DNA of 64,000 nt, from the NCBI GenBank assembly GCA_047600785.1, contig JASGKH010000002.1, positions 2,790,001 to 2,854,000 of the forward strand, given 5' to 3'. Made by a program: the position numbers and the translations under genes. Position 1 is the stretch's first letter. Each line of letters opens with the position of its first letter. Below are positions 1-8,858 of this stretch, piece by piece. The stretch is from Breznakibacter sp047600785. Its GTDB lineage: Bacteria; Bacteroidota; Bacteroidia; Bacteroidales; Marinilabiliaceae. The notes under the pieces are model-generated. The model was not told where the DNA came from. It saw only the letters and a list, made by a program, of their open reading frames with translations, and ran no database searches.

Positions 1-1843
1 GGTTTTCATGCGCCTTACGGGTACGAGTGGTATCCAGATCCATGCGTGCCACCCTTGCATCGGGGAACAAAAGCTTTATCTCTTCTTCGATCTTTTCGGT
101 CCCGAACCCGCGCGTCTCCAACGCTGGCGCCCCACACGCCGCACAGGTCCCGGGCAATACATAGCTGAAACCGCAATAATGGCAGGTTAAATGGTTGATG
201 TGCTTGTGGTATGTCATGCTGACGTCACAATATTTGCATTTGGGAATGGTGGCACATTCGGCACACTCCACGTAAGGAGAAAAACCACGACGGTTTTGGA
301 ACAGGATGGCTTGTTCGCCGTTTTGGAGCGTTTTGCTCAAATGTTCCATCAGCAACGGCGTAAAATGTGACATCATCTGTTTCTTTTTACGGGCCTCCAT
401 CACATCGGCCACCAATATTTGCGGCAACTGGATGTGCTGATGGCGATGAAAAAGTTCCACCAATCCATATTTACCGGTTTGGGCGTTGTAATACGATTCA
501 ATGGAAGGCGTAGCGGTCCCCAACACCACCTTTGCCCCATGGAAGTGGGCCAGTACGATGGCCGCATCGCGTGCATGATAACGCGGGGCCGGGTCATACT
601 GCTTAAAGGATGCCTCATGCTCCTCGTCCACAATTACCAAACCCAGATGGGTAAACGGCAGGAACACTGACGACCGGACCCCCAGAATGATTTGGTAATT
701 GGCATGGCGGCGAAGGTTTTCCCACACTTCAACCCGTTCTGCATCGCTATATTTCGAATGATAGATGCCCAACTTGCTACCAAAATGGCGTTTCAAACGG
801 GCGGTAATCTGCGTGGTAAGGGCAATTTCCGGCAAAAGATAGAGGACTTGGTTGCCAAGCTCCAGCTGTTCTCCAATCAAGTGGATATATATTTCGGTTT
901 TCCCGCTTGACGTTACTCCATGCAACATCACCACGTCCCTCGTCGCATGTTCGTCTTTTATTTGCCTTAAAGTCTCGGCCTGGATATCCGACAGGGGATA
1001 TGGAGGAATAGTTGCATGATGCGAAAAGTCCAGCCGATCCACTTCGGTTTCGATTTGGAGCACCACCTCTTTTTTTATCAGTGTGGCCAGCATCGACGCG
1101 GCACCCTCGCTTTTCTCGATCAATCTGCGACGTTCGACCGTTTTTCCTTTAAGTGCATCGGCGTATCCGGCCAACGACAAAAACTGCATAAGCATCTCGA
1201 GCTGTTTGGGCGCTTTTTCGAGCGTGCCAAAGAGTTTACGCAATGCCGCCTCGCTTCTATAACCGGGCGAAAGGGCCAGTACATTAACGGTTTTGGGTTT
1301 ATAGGATTCGCGCACATGTTCATTGGCAAACACCAACTCTTCATCGATCAACCGGTTAATAATGGGCAGCAGGTTATTTATTTCGGTGGCATTTTGAATC
1401 TCCAAAATGGTACATACCTTCTTCTTTTTCACAAATTCAACTACCGCCAATTCCTTGTCGTTCAACCGCACTTCGGTTTCGTGCGCAGTGTTGAACACCA
1501 CATGTGTTTCGCTTTCCAGTTTCAACCCGGCCGGTAAGGCGGCTTTGTACACATCGCCCGGCGCGCACTGGTAATATTCGGCCATCCACGTCCAAAATTT
1601 CAGTTGCAACGCGTTTACCAATGGATCGGCGTCAAGAATCTCCACCACTTCTTTTGCTTCGTATGCAAAAGGCGTGTTATGGTGAAGGGCATATACGATT
1701 CCCGAATAGAGTTTCTTTCGCCCAAAAGGTACCACTACGCGTTTGCCCACCTCCATCTGCGCGATCATGGGCAAAGGAACCAAATAAGTAAATAGCTGGG
1801 GAATTGGTACGGGAAGAACGACATCGGCGAAAAGAGATTGCAT
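1..1843 (-). CDS. priA: Primosomal protein N' (replication restart helicase PriA), 3' end cut by window edge
   Basis: My own translation from the ATG at 1843 gives 614 residues with no stop before the window edge, so the C-terminus is missing. Seen: Walker A GVTSSGKTEIY at about 309-319, the DEEH helicase box at about 406-409, and eight zinc-binding cysteines at about 527, 530, 536, 539, 554, 557, 567 and 570. This is the order of PriA: N-terminal DNA-binding domain, helicase lobe 1, zinc module inserted into lobe 2. PriA is a 3'-5' superfamily 2 helicase that recognises stalled forks and reloads DnaB in the cytoplasm. A TAnnTTTG promoter box lies just upstream, and the gene is separated from psd by a terminator, so it is probably its own unit. 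Family assignment is near certain. Confidence 0.96.
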   Translation of the reverse strand, partial: MQSLFADVVLPVPIPQLFTYLVPLPMIAQMEVGKRVVVPFGRKKLYSGIVYALHHNTPFAYEAKEVVEILDADPLVNALQLKFWTWMAEYYQCAPGDVYKAALPAGLKLESETHVVFNTAHETEVRLNDKELAVVEFVKKKKVCTILEIQNATEINNLLPIINRLIDEELVFANEHVRESYKPKTVNVLALSPGYRSEAALRKLFGTLEKAPKQLEMLMQFLSLAGYADALKGKTVERRRLIEKSEGAASMLATLIKKEVVLQIETEVDRLDFSHHATIPPYPLSDIQAETLRQIKDEHATRDVVMLHGVTSSGKTEIYIHLIGEQLELGNQVLYLLPEIALTTQITARLKRHFGSKLGIYHSKYSDAERVEVWENLRRHANYQIILGVRSSVFLPFTHLGLVIVDEEHEASFKQYDPAPRYHARDAAIVLAHFHGAKVVLGTATPSIESYYNAQTGKYGLVELFHRHQHIQLPQILVADVMEARKKKQMMSHFTPLLMEHLSKTLQNGEQAILFQNRRGFSPYVECAECATIPKCKYCDVSMTYHKHINHLTCHYCGFSYVLPGTCAACGAPALETRGFGTEKIEEEIKLLFPDARVARMDLDTTRTRKAHEN

Positions 1844-1860
1844 ATCCGTTTATGTTTGCC

Positions 1861-1868
1861 CAAATCTA
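1861..1868 (-). promoter_or_regulatory. Bacteroidota -7 box for priA
   Basis: Read on the minus strand this is TAGATTTG, a full match to TAnnTTTG, 18 nt before the priA ATG. No convincing TTG lies 19 bp upstream, so only the -7 box supports it. Confidence 0.4.
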
Positions 1869-1995
1869 TCAAAAATCTGTTTCCATTGTGACCGGACTCT
1901 TAATCCGGGATAACTTATAAACTGTCTTCGCCCGCCAATAAACTCTTCCGAAGACCCAAACAGTCAGTCCAGGCATAATTATCCCAAACAAAACG

Positions 1996-2018
1996 AAAAA
2001 GCCTGCAGAAGCAGGCTT
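1996..2018 (-). terminator. Intrinsic terminator after psd
   Basis: Perfect 8-bp stem AAGCCTGC/GCAGGCTT (2011-2018 and 1999-2006) with a 4-nt loop. On the minus strand it is followed by a run of five T. It lies 30 nt beyond the psd stop codon and closes the cdsA-psd unit. Confidence 0.85.
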
Positions 2019-2048
2019 GGTTTATAGTTTTCACAAAATGGATACAGG

Positions 2049-2708
2049 TCATTCAATCCATCCCAAAATGGTTTGGCGTCCTGTGACTTTTTGCCCGAGT
2101 TTCACTTCAATTTCGCTACCTAACGGGAAATAAACATCCACACGCGAACCAAATTTAATGAACCCCATTTCATCGCCTTGACTGATGGATGTTCCTTCAT
2201 TGGCATAACACACAATGCGCCGTGCCATGGCTCCGGCCACTTGACGGACCAGGATTTGCTTCCCGTTCGCATGTTCAACCACAACGGAGGTACGTTCGTT
2301 TTCAGTTGACGATTTAGGCAAATAAGCAGCCATAAAACGGCCGTTGTGATGGCGGAAATACCGAACAATGCCTTTTACGGGAAACCAGTTGATATGCACG
2401 TTAAAAGGGCTCATAAACACTGATACCTGAATGCAACGGGTTTTGAGGTACTCGGTTTCTTCCACCTCTTCGATCACCACCACTTTGCCATCGGCGGGCG
2501 ATACCACGGCCCTGTTATCGATAAATGCATGGCGCCGGGGGCTCCGGAAAAAGTTCAGTACAACAAAAAAGACCACAACCGATGGCACCAATGCGATTTG
2601 CATGATCAACGGGGACCACCCCGACACAAAGCCGGCCAACAAATTAATCAACGCCAACGCCGTTAATGTCACAATGATGGTTCCAAACCCTTCTTTATGT
2701 ATTGTCAT
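2049..2708 (-). CDS. psd: Phosphatidylserine decarboxylase proenzyme
   Basis: 219 residues, the short form of the family. The enzyme makes phosphatidylethanolamine from phosphatidylserine in the inner membrane and self-cleaves to create a pyruvoyl cofactor. Seen: two hydrophobic segments at about 10-29 and 33-52, the motif SPADG at about 70-74, and the self-cleavage site Gly187-Ser188 in KFGSRVD near the C-terminus. It lies 26 bp downstream of cdsA, which makes the CDP-diacylglycerol precursor, so two steps of one pathway are co-transcribed. The phosphatidylserine synthase gene is not in the window. Confidence 0.93.
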   Translation of the reverse strand: MTIHKEGFGTIIVTLTALALINLLAGFVSGWSPLIMQIALVPSVVVFFVVLNFFRSPRRHAFIDNRAVVSPADGKVVVIEEVEETEYLKTRCIQVSVFMSPFNVHINWFPVKGIVRYFRHHNGRFMAAYLPKSSTENERTSVVVEHANGKQILVRQVAGAMARRIVCYANEGTSISQGDEMGFIKFGSRVDVYFPLGSEIEVKLGQKVTGRQTILGWIE

Positions 2709-2734
2709 AATGGTTATTAAAAAAACGCACGAAA

Positions 2735-3544
2735 TTACTTAAAAATTTCAAACAAAACGTACACAAAAGGGGCGGCGAATGTAAAAGCATCGAACCGATC
2801 CAAAACCCCGCCGTGCCCAGGCAAAATGGTACCGGAATCTTTTACGTCCATGGTCCGTTTGAGCATCGATTCGGTCAAATCGCCCAACGTACCGAACACG
2901 GCCACCACAAACCCCACAGCCAACCACAAAGCGGGAGCGTATCCGACAATCCAGTGCGACAACCCATATGACAGTGCCACGGTAAGCAGAACCCCGCCCA
3001 CAAATCCTTCCCAACTCTTTTTAGGGGAGATACGCGGGAACAACCGGTGTCTTCCCATGGTCACTCCTACCAGATAGGCCCCGGTATCATTTACCCATAC
3101 CATGCCGAAAAACGATAAAACCATATACGGATTATAGTCGCCCCCTACAAAAGCCAACTTTTGCAAGAACACAAATGGCACGACCACATAAAACGGAATA
3201 AGGAGGGTCGACGCCACATTCCAAAACGGACGTTCCTTAGCGCGATATAACTCGATCACAAACACGCACACCACCAAAGGAACCAACAGCAGCCAAAACC
3301 GTCCATCTATCCCGGCCAACAACTCCAGGGTCGACAATGTCCAGACTGACAATCCCAACACGTAGACCATCGCTTTTTGCGAACGCACCTGATCGGCATC
3401 CATCATCCGACGGAGTTCCATCATTCCCACAAAAACAACTAATGAAAAAAAGGCGGAGAACCACCAAGCTCCCAAGAAAACAGACACAACGACAGTAACG
3501 ACAAATGCAGCACCCGTCAATGTTCGCTGCCAGAAATTACTCAT
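2735..3544 (-). CDS. cdsA: Phosphatidate cytidylyltransferase (CDP-diacylglycerol synthase)
   Basis: 269 residues, mostly hydrophobic with about seven or eight membrane segments. The C-terminal part carries the full CdsA signature: SMLKR, then KDSG, then PGHGGVLDRFD, including the Asp residues that bind the metal ions and nucleotide. It converts phosphatidate and CTP to CDP-diacylglycerol, the branch point for phospholipids. It heads a two-gene unit with psd and has its own -7 box (TACCTTTG at 3585-3592). It lies downstream of the ftsH-LUD unit with a strong hairpin between them. Confidence 0.94.
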   Translation of the reverse strand: MSNFWQRTLTGAAFVVTVVVSVFLGAWWFSAFFSLVVFVGMMELRRMMDADQVRSQKAMVYVLGLSVWTLSTLELLAGIDGRFWLLLVPLVVCVFVIELYRAKERPFWNVASTLLIPFYVVVPFVFLQKLAFVGGDYNPYMVLSFFGMVWVNDTGAYLVGVTMGRHRLFPRISPKKSWEGFVGGVLLTVALSYGLSHWIVGYAPALWLAVGFVVAVFGTLGDLTESMLKRTMDVKDSGTILPGHGGVLDRFDAFTFAAPFVYVLFEIFK

Positions 3545-3584
3545 ATATAAACTGATTCGTATTAGATGATCGTCAATTTCGCCC

Positions 3585-3592
3585 CAAAGGTA
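3585..3592 (-). promoter_or_regulatory. Bacteroidota -7 box for cdsA-psd
   Basis: Minus-strand TACCTTTG matches TAnnTTTG exactly and lies 41 nt upstream of the cdsA ATG. I found no TTG at the usual spacing. Confidence 0.5.
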
Positions 3593-3632
3593 ACTTTTTT
3601 CAGGACAACGAGACCATCCCAGAACGGCAATA

Positions 3633-3666
3633 AGAAAGGCCGGCGGAATCTTCCGCCGGCCTTTCT
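3633..3666. terminator. Strong hairpin between LUD gene and cdsA
   Basis: Near-perfect inverted repeat with arms 3633-3648 and 3651-3666, GC-rich in the middle (GGCCGGCGGAA and its complement). It follows the LUD-domain stop codon by 25 nt on the minus strand. There is no long T run on that strand beyond the stem's own TTTCTTATT; on the plus strand a CTTTTTA follows. Termination of the rsfS-ftsH-LUD transcript is the likely role. Confidence 0.65.
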
Positions 3667-3691
3667 TGCTTTTTATATGCGATCGTTTCTT

Positions 3692-4333
3692 CTACTTCGA
3701 AGTATCAATCAATACGATTAACTCTTTGGGACCATGGGCTCCCATCACAAGGGTTTTCTCGATATCGGCAGTCCGGCTTGCACCGCTCACCAATGTAATT
3801 TGCGAGGGCAATTCATGGGGATATCGTGATTTCATAACTTGCAATGCATCATCGACGAAAGGAACCAGTTGCGAAACCTGTGCCCAAACCACATGTACCG
3901 GAGGAAACACGTTGAGCCGGCGCCCCGATTCATGTGCAGAGCTGACCATTATCGATCCGGTACGTGCCACCAGACACTCACAACGGGTAATGGCTGCTTC
4001 CATGGCATCAAAACCTTCACGACTCGATTGCAGTTTCATTTTGTGCCCCAACATTGACATCAGTTGGCCATCAAGGCAATATAACGAGTCAATGTTTCTT
4101 TCGTCCAGTATGAGTTGCAGCCGGTCAATGAGTTCATCGGCCGAATTGCCTGCAAACACTTTTCCCGAAATAGCTTCCAGTTCATTTTTAAAAGTGTCCA
4201 ACAAATCTGTAGGAACGGGGAATACGGGCGACTCCCATTCCGGCTCTTCAAAAGGACCGTCCTTACGCAAGCTGCGGCCACGCCTAAGGTTGGCCAATAT
4301 CTCGTCACGCGAGCCCACCGGGTTGTTGTTCAT
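3692..4333 (-). CDS. LUD-domain protein (LutC/YkgG family)
   Basis: 213 residues from the ATG at 4333. A longer reading would begin at TTG 4378 or ATG 4372 and overlap ftsH further; even from 4333 the overlap with the ftsH 3' end is 29 nt. The C-terminal half shows the LUD/DUF162 pattern, with a GSIMVSSAHESGRR segment followed by ITLVSGASRTADIEKTLVMG and HGPKELIVLI. In LutABC this fold takes part in lactate oxidation, but no lutA or lutB is nearby. Its place directly behind ftsH suggests a housekeeping or stress role that I cannot name. Confidence 0.8.
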   Translation of the reverse strand: MNNNPVGSRDEILANLRRGRSLRKDGPFEEPEWESPVFPVPTDLLDTFKNELEAISGKVFAGNSADELIDRLQLILDERNIDSLYCLDGQLMSMLGHKMKLQSSREGFDAMEAAITRCECLVARTGSIMVSSAHESGRRLNVFPPVHVVWAQVSQLVPFVDDALQVMKSRYPHELPSQITLVSGASRTADIEKTLVMGAHGPKELIVLIDTSK

Positions 4334-6312
4334 CGTTATGTTGGTCCTTCGCTGATCCGTTCCCGTTTTCATCTTCAATCACATGGACCAGCAGGTGACG
4401 CTGGCCGAATATTTTTTCAAGATCCTCGCTGAATATCACTTCACGCTCGAGCAACAGCTCTGCCAGTTCAACGTGCTTTTCCCTGTTATCGGTCAATATT
4501 TGTTTAGCCCTCAAATACTGCTCCTCAACCGTTTTCTTGGCTTCTTCATCGATAAGCTCGGCTGTTTTTTCGCTGTAAGGTTTGCTAAAAGCATATTCGT
4601 TCTGGCCACTGGAATCGAAAAAGCTGATATTGCCCAAACGCTCGCTCATGCCAAAATATGTTACCATGGCATAAGCTTGCTTGGTAACTTTTTCCAAATC
4701 GCTCAATGCACCGGTACTTACTTTACCGAACATCAACTCTTCGGCCGCACGGCCTCCTAGAGCCGAACACATTTCATCGAGAATCTGATCTCGTGTGGTT
4801 AACTGACGTTCTTCCGGCAAATACCAGGCAGCTCCCAAGGCCTTTCCGCGCGGCACAATGGTGACCTTCACCAATGGGTGCGCATTGGGCAGCAACCAAC
4901 TGATTGCAGCGTGTCCGGCTTCGTGGAAAGCAATGGCACGCTTCTCATCGCGTGAGATAATTTTGTTCTTTTTCTCCAATCCGCCCACAATACGGTCAAC
5001 GGCACTGAGGAAGTCGTCTTTCTCAACAATCTTTTTGTTACGGCGTGCCGCAATCAATGCAGCCTCGTTACATACGTTGGCAATGTCGGCACCAGAAAAT
5101 CCGGGGGTTTGGCGTGCCAAGAAATCCGATTTCACGTCTTCGGCCAACTTTAACGGACGAAGGTGTACATCGAAAAATTTCCTGACGTTCGTTAAGATCG
5201 GGAAGTTCTACCTGTATCTGACGGTCAAAACGTCCGGCACGCATCAACGCACGGTCCAATATATCGGCACGGTTGGTGGCCGCCAGAATAATAACGCCGC
5301 TGTTGGTGGCAAAACCATCCATTTCGGTCAGCAGCTGGTTAAGCGTGTTTTCACGTTCGTCGTTGGCACCGAAATTTGCGTTTTTACCACGTGCGCGCCC
5401 GATGGCATCGATTTCGTCGATAAAAATGATGCATGGCGATTTCTGCTTGGCTTGTTTAAACAAATCACGGACACGTGAAGCTCCCACGCCTACAAACATC
5501 TCCACAAAATCGGACCCCGACATGCTGAAAAACGGCACATTGGCTTCGCCAGCCACCGCTTTGGCCAACAATGTCTTCCCTGTACCCGGAGGGCCGACTA
5601 GCAATGCGCCCTTGGGGATTTTGCCGCCAAGTTCGGTATATTTTTCGGGACGCTTTAAAAACTCGACAATCTCTTCGAGTTCGGTTTTGGCTTCTGCCAA
5701 TCCGGCCACGTCTTTAAATGTGACGTTGATACTCGATTCTTTGTCAAACACTTTGGCTCGCGACTTTCCCACATTGAATATATTCCCGCCACCGGCAGCT
5801 CCACCGCCACCGTTCATTCGTCGGAAAATAAATATCCACACCACGGCCAACAGCAAAAACGGCCAAATTGCATAGAATATATCACCAATACGGTTTTTCT
5901 CATCTTTATAGTTCAACGGCACGCTGTGCCCTTCGGCAATGGCCTTGTTACGTACTTCCTTGAACTCGTCGAGCGAAGGCAACGTGACTTTGAAGTGCGG
6001 GCCGTTTTTATCGGGACCGGCTTCTCCCTGTTCAAAAAGATCTTTGTATTTATCGATGGATTCGGGCTTCAGGGTAATTTCGGCAATGCCGGTGTTACGG
6101 ATCACCACGACTTCTTTAATGTCATCCCCTTTTAGTATCCTGTTCTCAAAATCGCTGTACGAAATGGAGACCGGGCCTTTCCCATAATCCAAAGCCCCAA
6201 CAATGATCAGGGCAAAAAAAATGGCTCCGTAAATCCAGTATAAATTAAATTTAGGAAGTTTGGGTTTGTCCTTATTCTCCCCTTCCTGGCTTGTGGGCTT
6301 TTCGTTACTCAT
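4305..6312 (-). CDS. ftsH: ATP-dependent zinc metalloprotease FtsH, frame broken by one extra base
   Basis: Membrane AAA protease that degrades misfolded membrane proteins and regulators. Two transmembrane segments (about 23-41 and 147-163) flank an extracytoplasmic domain. Walker A GPPGTGKT is at about 240-247, Walker B IIFIDE at 295-300, then the second region of homology; the zinc site HEAGH is in the second half. The reading frame shifts after LPDLNERQEIF. The minus strand reads ATTTTTCGATG at 5178-5168; with one T fewer the protein continues DVHLRPLKLAEDV in the other frame and totals about 668 residues, the normal length. The extra base lies in the A5 run at 5173-5177. FtsH is usually essential, so a sequencing error is more likely than a real mutation. 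Confidence 0.93.
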
Positions 6313-6335
6313 TTATTGCTGATAGTTTGATTTTT

Positions 6336-6719
6336 TTAAAATAAGTTCTCAATGTCTGTTCGTTTGGCGTCGGCCCACAATCCCTCGAGATTGTAATACG
6401 GCCTCACCGATTTCTGGAACACGTGCACCACGATGTCCACAAAATCGACCAATACCCACTGCCCCTGCGACTTTCCTTCGGTGTGTAACGGCCACTCATG
6501 AAGCTGTTTCCACACATACTCTTCCACCGAATCGGCCACTGCGGCCACATGGACGTTGCTATCACCTTCGCAGATCACAAAGTATTGGCAAACGGCATTT
6601 TCTAACTGACGCATGTCAAGAACAGCAATATTTATGCCCTTCTTTTCCTGTAATCCAAGAACAACAGCGTCCAGCAATTGTTCGGTTGTGTACTCTTCCA
6701 CCTCCAGATTTTCGGCCAT
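6336..6719 (-). CDS. rsfS: Ribosomal silencing factor RsfS
   Basis: 127 residues from ATG 6719. The longer reading from 6791 is rejected because a TAnnTTTG box sits at 6777-6770, inside that extension. The body shows the RsfS/Iojap pattern: INIAVLDMRQLENAVCQYFVI, then the LHTEGKSQGQWVLVDFVDIVVHVF segment and the YYNLEGLWADA end. It binds uL14 on the 50S subunit and blocks joining with 30S in starvation. It lies 23 bp ahead of ftsH and should be co-transcribed with it. Confidence 0.93.
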   Translation of the reverse strand: MAENLEVEEYTTEQLLDAVVLGLQEKKGINIAVLDMRQLENAVCQYFVICEGDSNVHVAAVADSVEEYVWKQLHEWPLHTEGKSQGQWVLVDFVDIVVHVFQKSVRPYYNLEGLWADAKRTDIENLF

Positions 6720-6769
6720 CACCTCATCTTTTATCACCATAAACGCGCAATATTGGGCTTTTTGACCCT

Positions 6770-6777
6770 CAAAGATA
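6770..6777 (-). promoter_or_regulatory. Bacteroidota -7 box for rsfS-ftsH-LUD
   Basis: Minus-strand TATCTTTG matches TAnnTTTG exactly, 50 nt upstream of the chosen rsfS start. It decides the start: any start above 6770 would lie outside the transcript. Confidence 0.55.
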
Positions 6778-6872
6778 CTATTTTTACACATTCATCCCTT
6801 GTCCATGGTTTAATGTAAACGGGCAGGACAAATACAATACAGAATATTTGAAAGACAGAAGCGTACAATTTA

Positions 6873-6898
6873 TTGACTGCTTTACCGTCAAAACTTTG
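6873..6898 (+). promoter_or_regulatory. Possible promoter for birA
   Basis: TTG at 6873-6875 and AAACTTTG at 6891-6898, one mismatch from TAnnTTTG, but the gap is only 15 bp where about 19 is usual. Weak. Confidence 0.3.
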
Positions 6899-6935
6899 CT
6901 GATTTTTTTTAACTATAAAACAAACCACTGACAAT

Positions 6936-7700
6936 ATGGCTGTCGAGCATGGTGAAATGTCCGAACCTAAGTTCTTCTATTATGACGAACTGGCTTCGAC
7001 CAACCAAAAAATGAAAGAGCTGACAAGAAAGGCACCTCTGCCCGACATGAGCGTGGTAATAGCCCACCGCCAGTACGCAGGCCGGGGGCAGGTGGGGAAC
7101 AGTTGGGAGAGCGAACCGGGCAAAAACCTCACGTTTAGCATGGCATTAAACCCCACGTTCGTGAAAGTCCAGGATCAGTTCCTCGTATCGCAGGCCATAT
7201 CGGTCGGTATAACCGATGCATTGTTAAAAATGGGATTTGACAACGTGAAAGTGAAATGGCCCAACGATATTTATGCGGGCCACATGAAACTTGCCGGCAT
7301 TTTGATCGAAAACAGCATTATGGGTGATTATCTGGAATATTGCATCGTAGGCATAGGTTTGAACGTGAACCAGACCAAATTCCTAAGCAATGCCCCGAAC
7401 CCGACGTCCATGGCCATGCTTGCCAACCGGCACTTTGAGCTGAACCATGTGCTCGAGTCGGTGCTCGACAGTATTTATGAACGTTACCTGCAGCTGCAAA
7501 AGGATGACACGGATGCAGTACGGCAATCGTACCTTGAATTAATGTACCTTCACGATGGGCAACTTCACCCGTTTTCTGACTTTGAGGGTCCCTTCATGGG
7601 GAAAATAAACGGAATAGATACCTATGGAAGGCTCCAGATCGAAAAGGAGAATGGAACCAATGCTCTTTATGAGTTCAAAGAAATAGGGTATGTCCGCTAA
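6936..7700 (+). CDS. birA: Biotin--[acetyl-CoA-carboxylase] ligase, short form without DNA-binding domain
   Basis: 254 residues. Seen: GRGQVGNSW, which binds biotinyl-AMP, KWPNDIY, KLAGILIEN with the biotin-contacting lysine, and GIGLNVNQ. There is no N-terminal winged helix, so it ligates biotin to carrier proteins but should not act as a repressor. A second ATG at 6957 (MSEPKFFYYDEL) could be the true start, since the first seven residues are unlike the family. It is divergent from rsfS. Confidence 0.94.
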   Translation: MAVEHGEMSEPKFFYYDELASTNQKMKELTRKAPLPDMSVVIAHRQYAGRGQVGNSWESEPGKNLTFSMALNPTFVKVQDQFLVSQAISVGITDALLKMGFDNVKVKWPNDIYAGHMKLAGILIENSIMGDYLEYCIVGIGLNVNQTKFLSNAPNPTSMAMLANRHFELNHVLESVLDSIYERYLQLQKDDTDAVRQSYLELMYLHDGQLHPFSDFEGPFMGKINGIDTYGRLQIEKENGTNALYEFKEIGYVR

Positions 7701-7742
7701 ACATCTTCGGGATATACGGACCACTCCTTTCCTATGCACTCT

Positions 7743-8150
7743 TCATTTACTGTAATGTTTGGCAATTGCCTCGGCCATCTTGTCAAGAAAATTCTGGATC
7801 GGTCCTGTGGCGATCAGTTTCATCATGGGGTTCAATTGGGCCTGGGCACTCAAATACAGAGATGTTCCGCCACTCTCGCAATCCGATAAATGTACGTTCA
7901 GATAGAAATTAAAAGGCACTTTGCCATCACCCACGTATTGCACCAATGTAGATGGTTCCTTTTGCGAGATGCGTAACCCTACCTCGCCCAGCCCATCCAC
8001 CGTAAAACGGCAACTGTCGGCATCACTTTGCCAGTTCTTTACTTTATCGGACGGCAACACGACCGAAATGGCATTAAAGTCAGAGATAAATCCATATATC
8101 TCCGATGCCGGACGCACAGCCATATAGCGAGCACTTTCAAACGTCGTCAT
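7743..8150 (-). CDS. SRPBCC (START-like fold) family protein
   Basis: 135 residues from ATG 8150 (MTTFESARYMAVRPASEIY); the reading can be extended to 8210 but that stretch lies in the pyrE-SRPBCC gap and does not look like the family. The pattern of an N-terminal strand, a helix with a phase of hydrophobic residues, alternating beta strands such as VQYVGDGKVPFNFYLNVHL and a long C-terminal helix ending KMAEAIAKHY fits the polyketide-cyclase/SRPBCC fold. Ligand and role are unknown. It lies 72 bp behind pyrE and is probably co-transcribed. Confidence 0.7.
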   Translation of the reverse strand: MTTFESARYMAVRPASEIYGFISDFNAISVVLPSDKVKNWQSDADSCRFTVDGLGEVGLRISQKEPSTLVQYVGDGKVPFNFYLNVHLSDCESGGTSLYLSAQAQLNPMMKLIATGPIQNFLDKMAEAIAKHYSK

Positions 8151-8222
8151 GTCAATATAATAATCCCTTAAAAAGAAAGACAGGATAATACCTGTCCTGT
8201 AATGAACCAATTTCCCGTCGAA

Positions 8223-8858
8223 TCATTTTTGTCCCCACGAAGCAGGATCTTTTCGCCAATCGTTCAGGGCAGCCACATCGCCGGTAGTTACGTAACCTGT
8301 TTTCGACGCCACATCGATCAACGTTTTGTAGTTGCTTAGAGTATCCAGTTTCACACCGGCTTTTTGGAAATTATCCCCGGCAGTTTGGAAACCATAAGTA
8401 AAAATGGCCACCATTCCCAACACTTCACATCCGCTTTTACGAACGGCCTCCACGGCTTTCAGACTGCTTCCGCCGGTCGAGATCAAATCTTCGACAATGA
8501 CCACTTTTTGGCCGGGACGTAAATCGCCTTCAATCAAGTTTTCCAAACCATGGCCCTTGGGAGCTGACCGGATATAGACAAACGGCTTGTCAAGCAGATC
8601 GGCCACCAAAGCCCCCTGGGCAATGGCACCCGTTGCCACGCCGGCGATCACATCGGCCTGGGGATAAAGGGCTTCTACCATTTTTGCAAACTCTTGTTTG
8701 ATGTACGTCCGCACAGGGGCATATGACAATGCTTTCCGGTTATCGCAATAAATGGGGGAGATCCAGCCCGAAGCCCAGGTAAACGGGTTTGAAGGTTGCA
8801 ATTTTATTGCTTTAATTTGCAACAACTGGCCAGCTACAACTTCAGCTACATTTTCCAT
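8223..8858 (-). CDS. pyrE: Orotate phosphoribosyltransferase
   Basis: 211 residues. Transfers the phosphoribosyl group from PRPP to orotate, the fifth step of UMP synthesis. Seen: the N-terminal FTWASGWISPIYCDNRKAL motif and the PRPP loop VVIVEDLISTGGSS at about 120-133. The ATG at 8858-8856 overlaps the ATG of the divergent NUDIX gene within the palindrome CCATGG, so the promoter must lie inside the NUDIX gene; a consensus TTG-N19-TATTTTTG is found there. carA and carB, which feed the same pathway, are elsewhere in the window. Confidence 0.95.
   Translation of the reverse strand: MENVAEVVAGQLLQIKAIKLQPSNPFTWASGWISPIYCDNRKALSYAPVRTYIKQEFAKMVEALYPQADVIAGVATGAIAQGALVADLLDKPFVYIRSAPKGHGLENLIEGDLRPGQKVVIVEDLISTGGSSLKAVEAVRKSGCEVLGMVAIFTYGFQTAGDNFQKAGVKLDTLSNYKTLIDVASKTGYVTTGDVAALNDWRKDPASWGQK
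8788..8819 (+). promoter_or_regulatory. Promoter for the NUDIX gene, inside pyrE
   Basis: TTTG at 8788-8791 and TTAATTTG at 8812-8819, 20 bp apart; the -7 box has one mismatch from TAnnTTTG. It lies within the pyrE coding region on the opposite strand, 37 nt before the NUDIX ATG. Confidence 0.4.

Noticed and set aside
3666..4355. Plus-strand open frame of 229 codons
   Set aside because: Antisense of the LUD gene, low-complexity serine-rich translation without family features.
4334..4378. N-terminal extension of the LUD gene
   Set aside because: Begins with TTG and deepens the overlap with ftsH; the ATG at 4333 is simpler.
5168..5178. Programmed frameshift in ftsH
   Set aside because: No slippery heptamer or following structure was seen, and four other conserved genes have similar single-base breaks.
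6720..6791. N-terminal extension of rsfS
   Set aside because: A full TAnnTTTG promoter box lies inside it and the extra residues do not fit the family.
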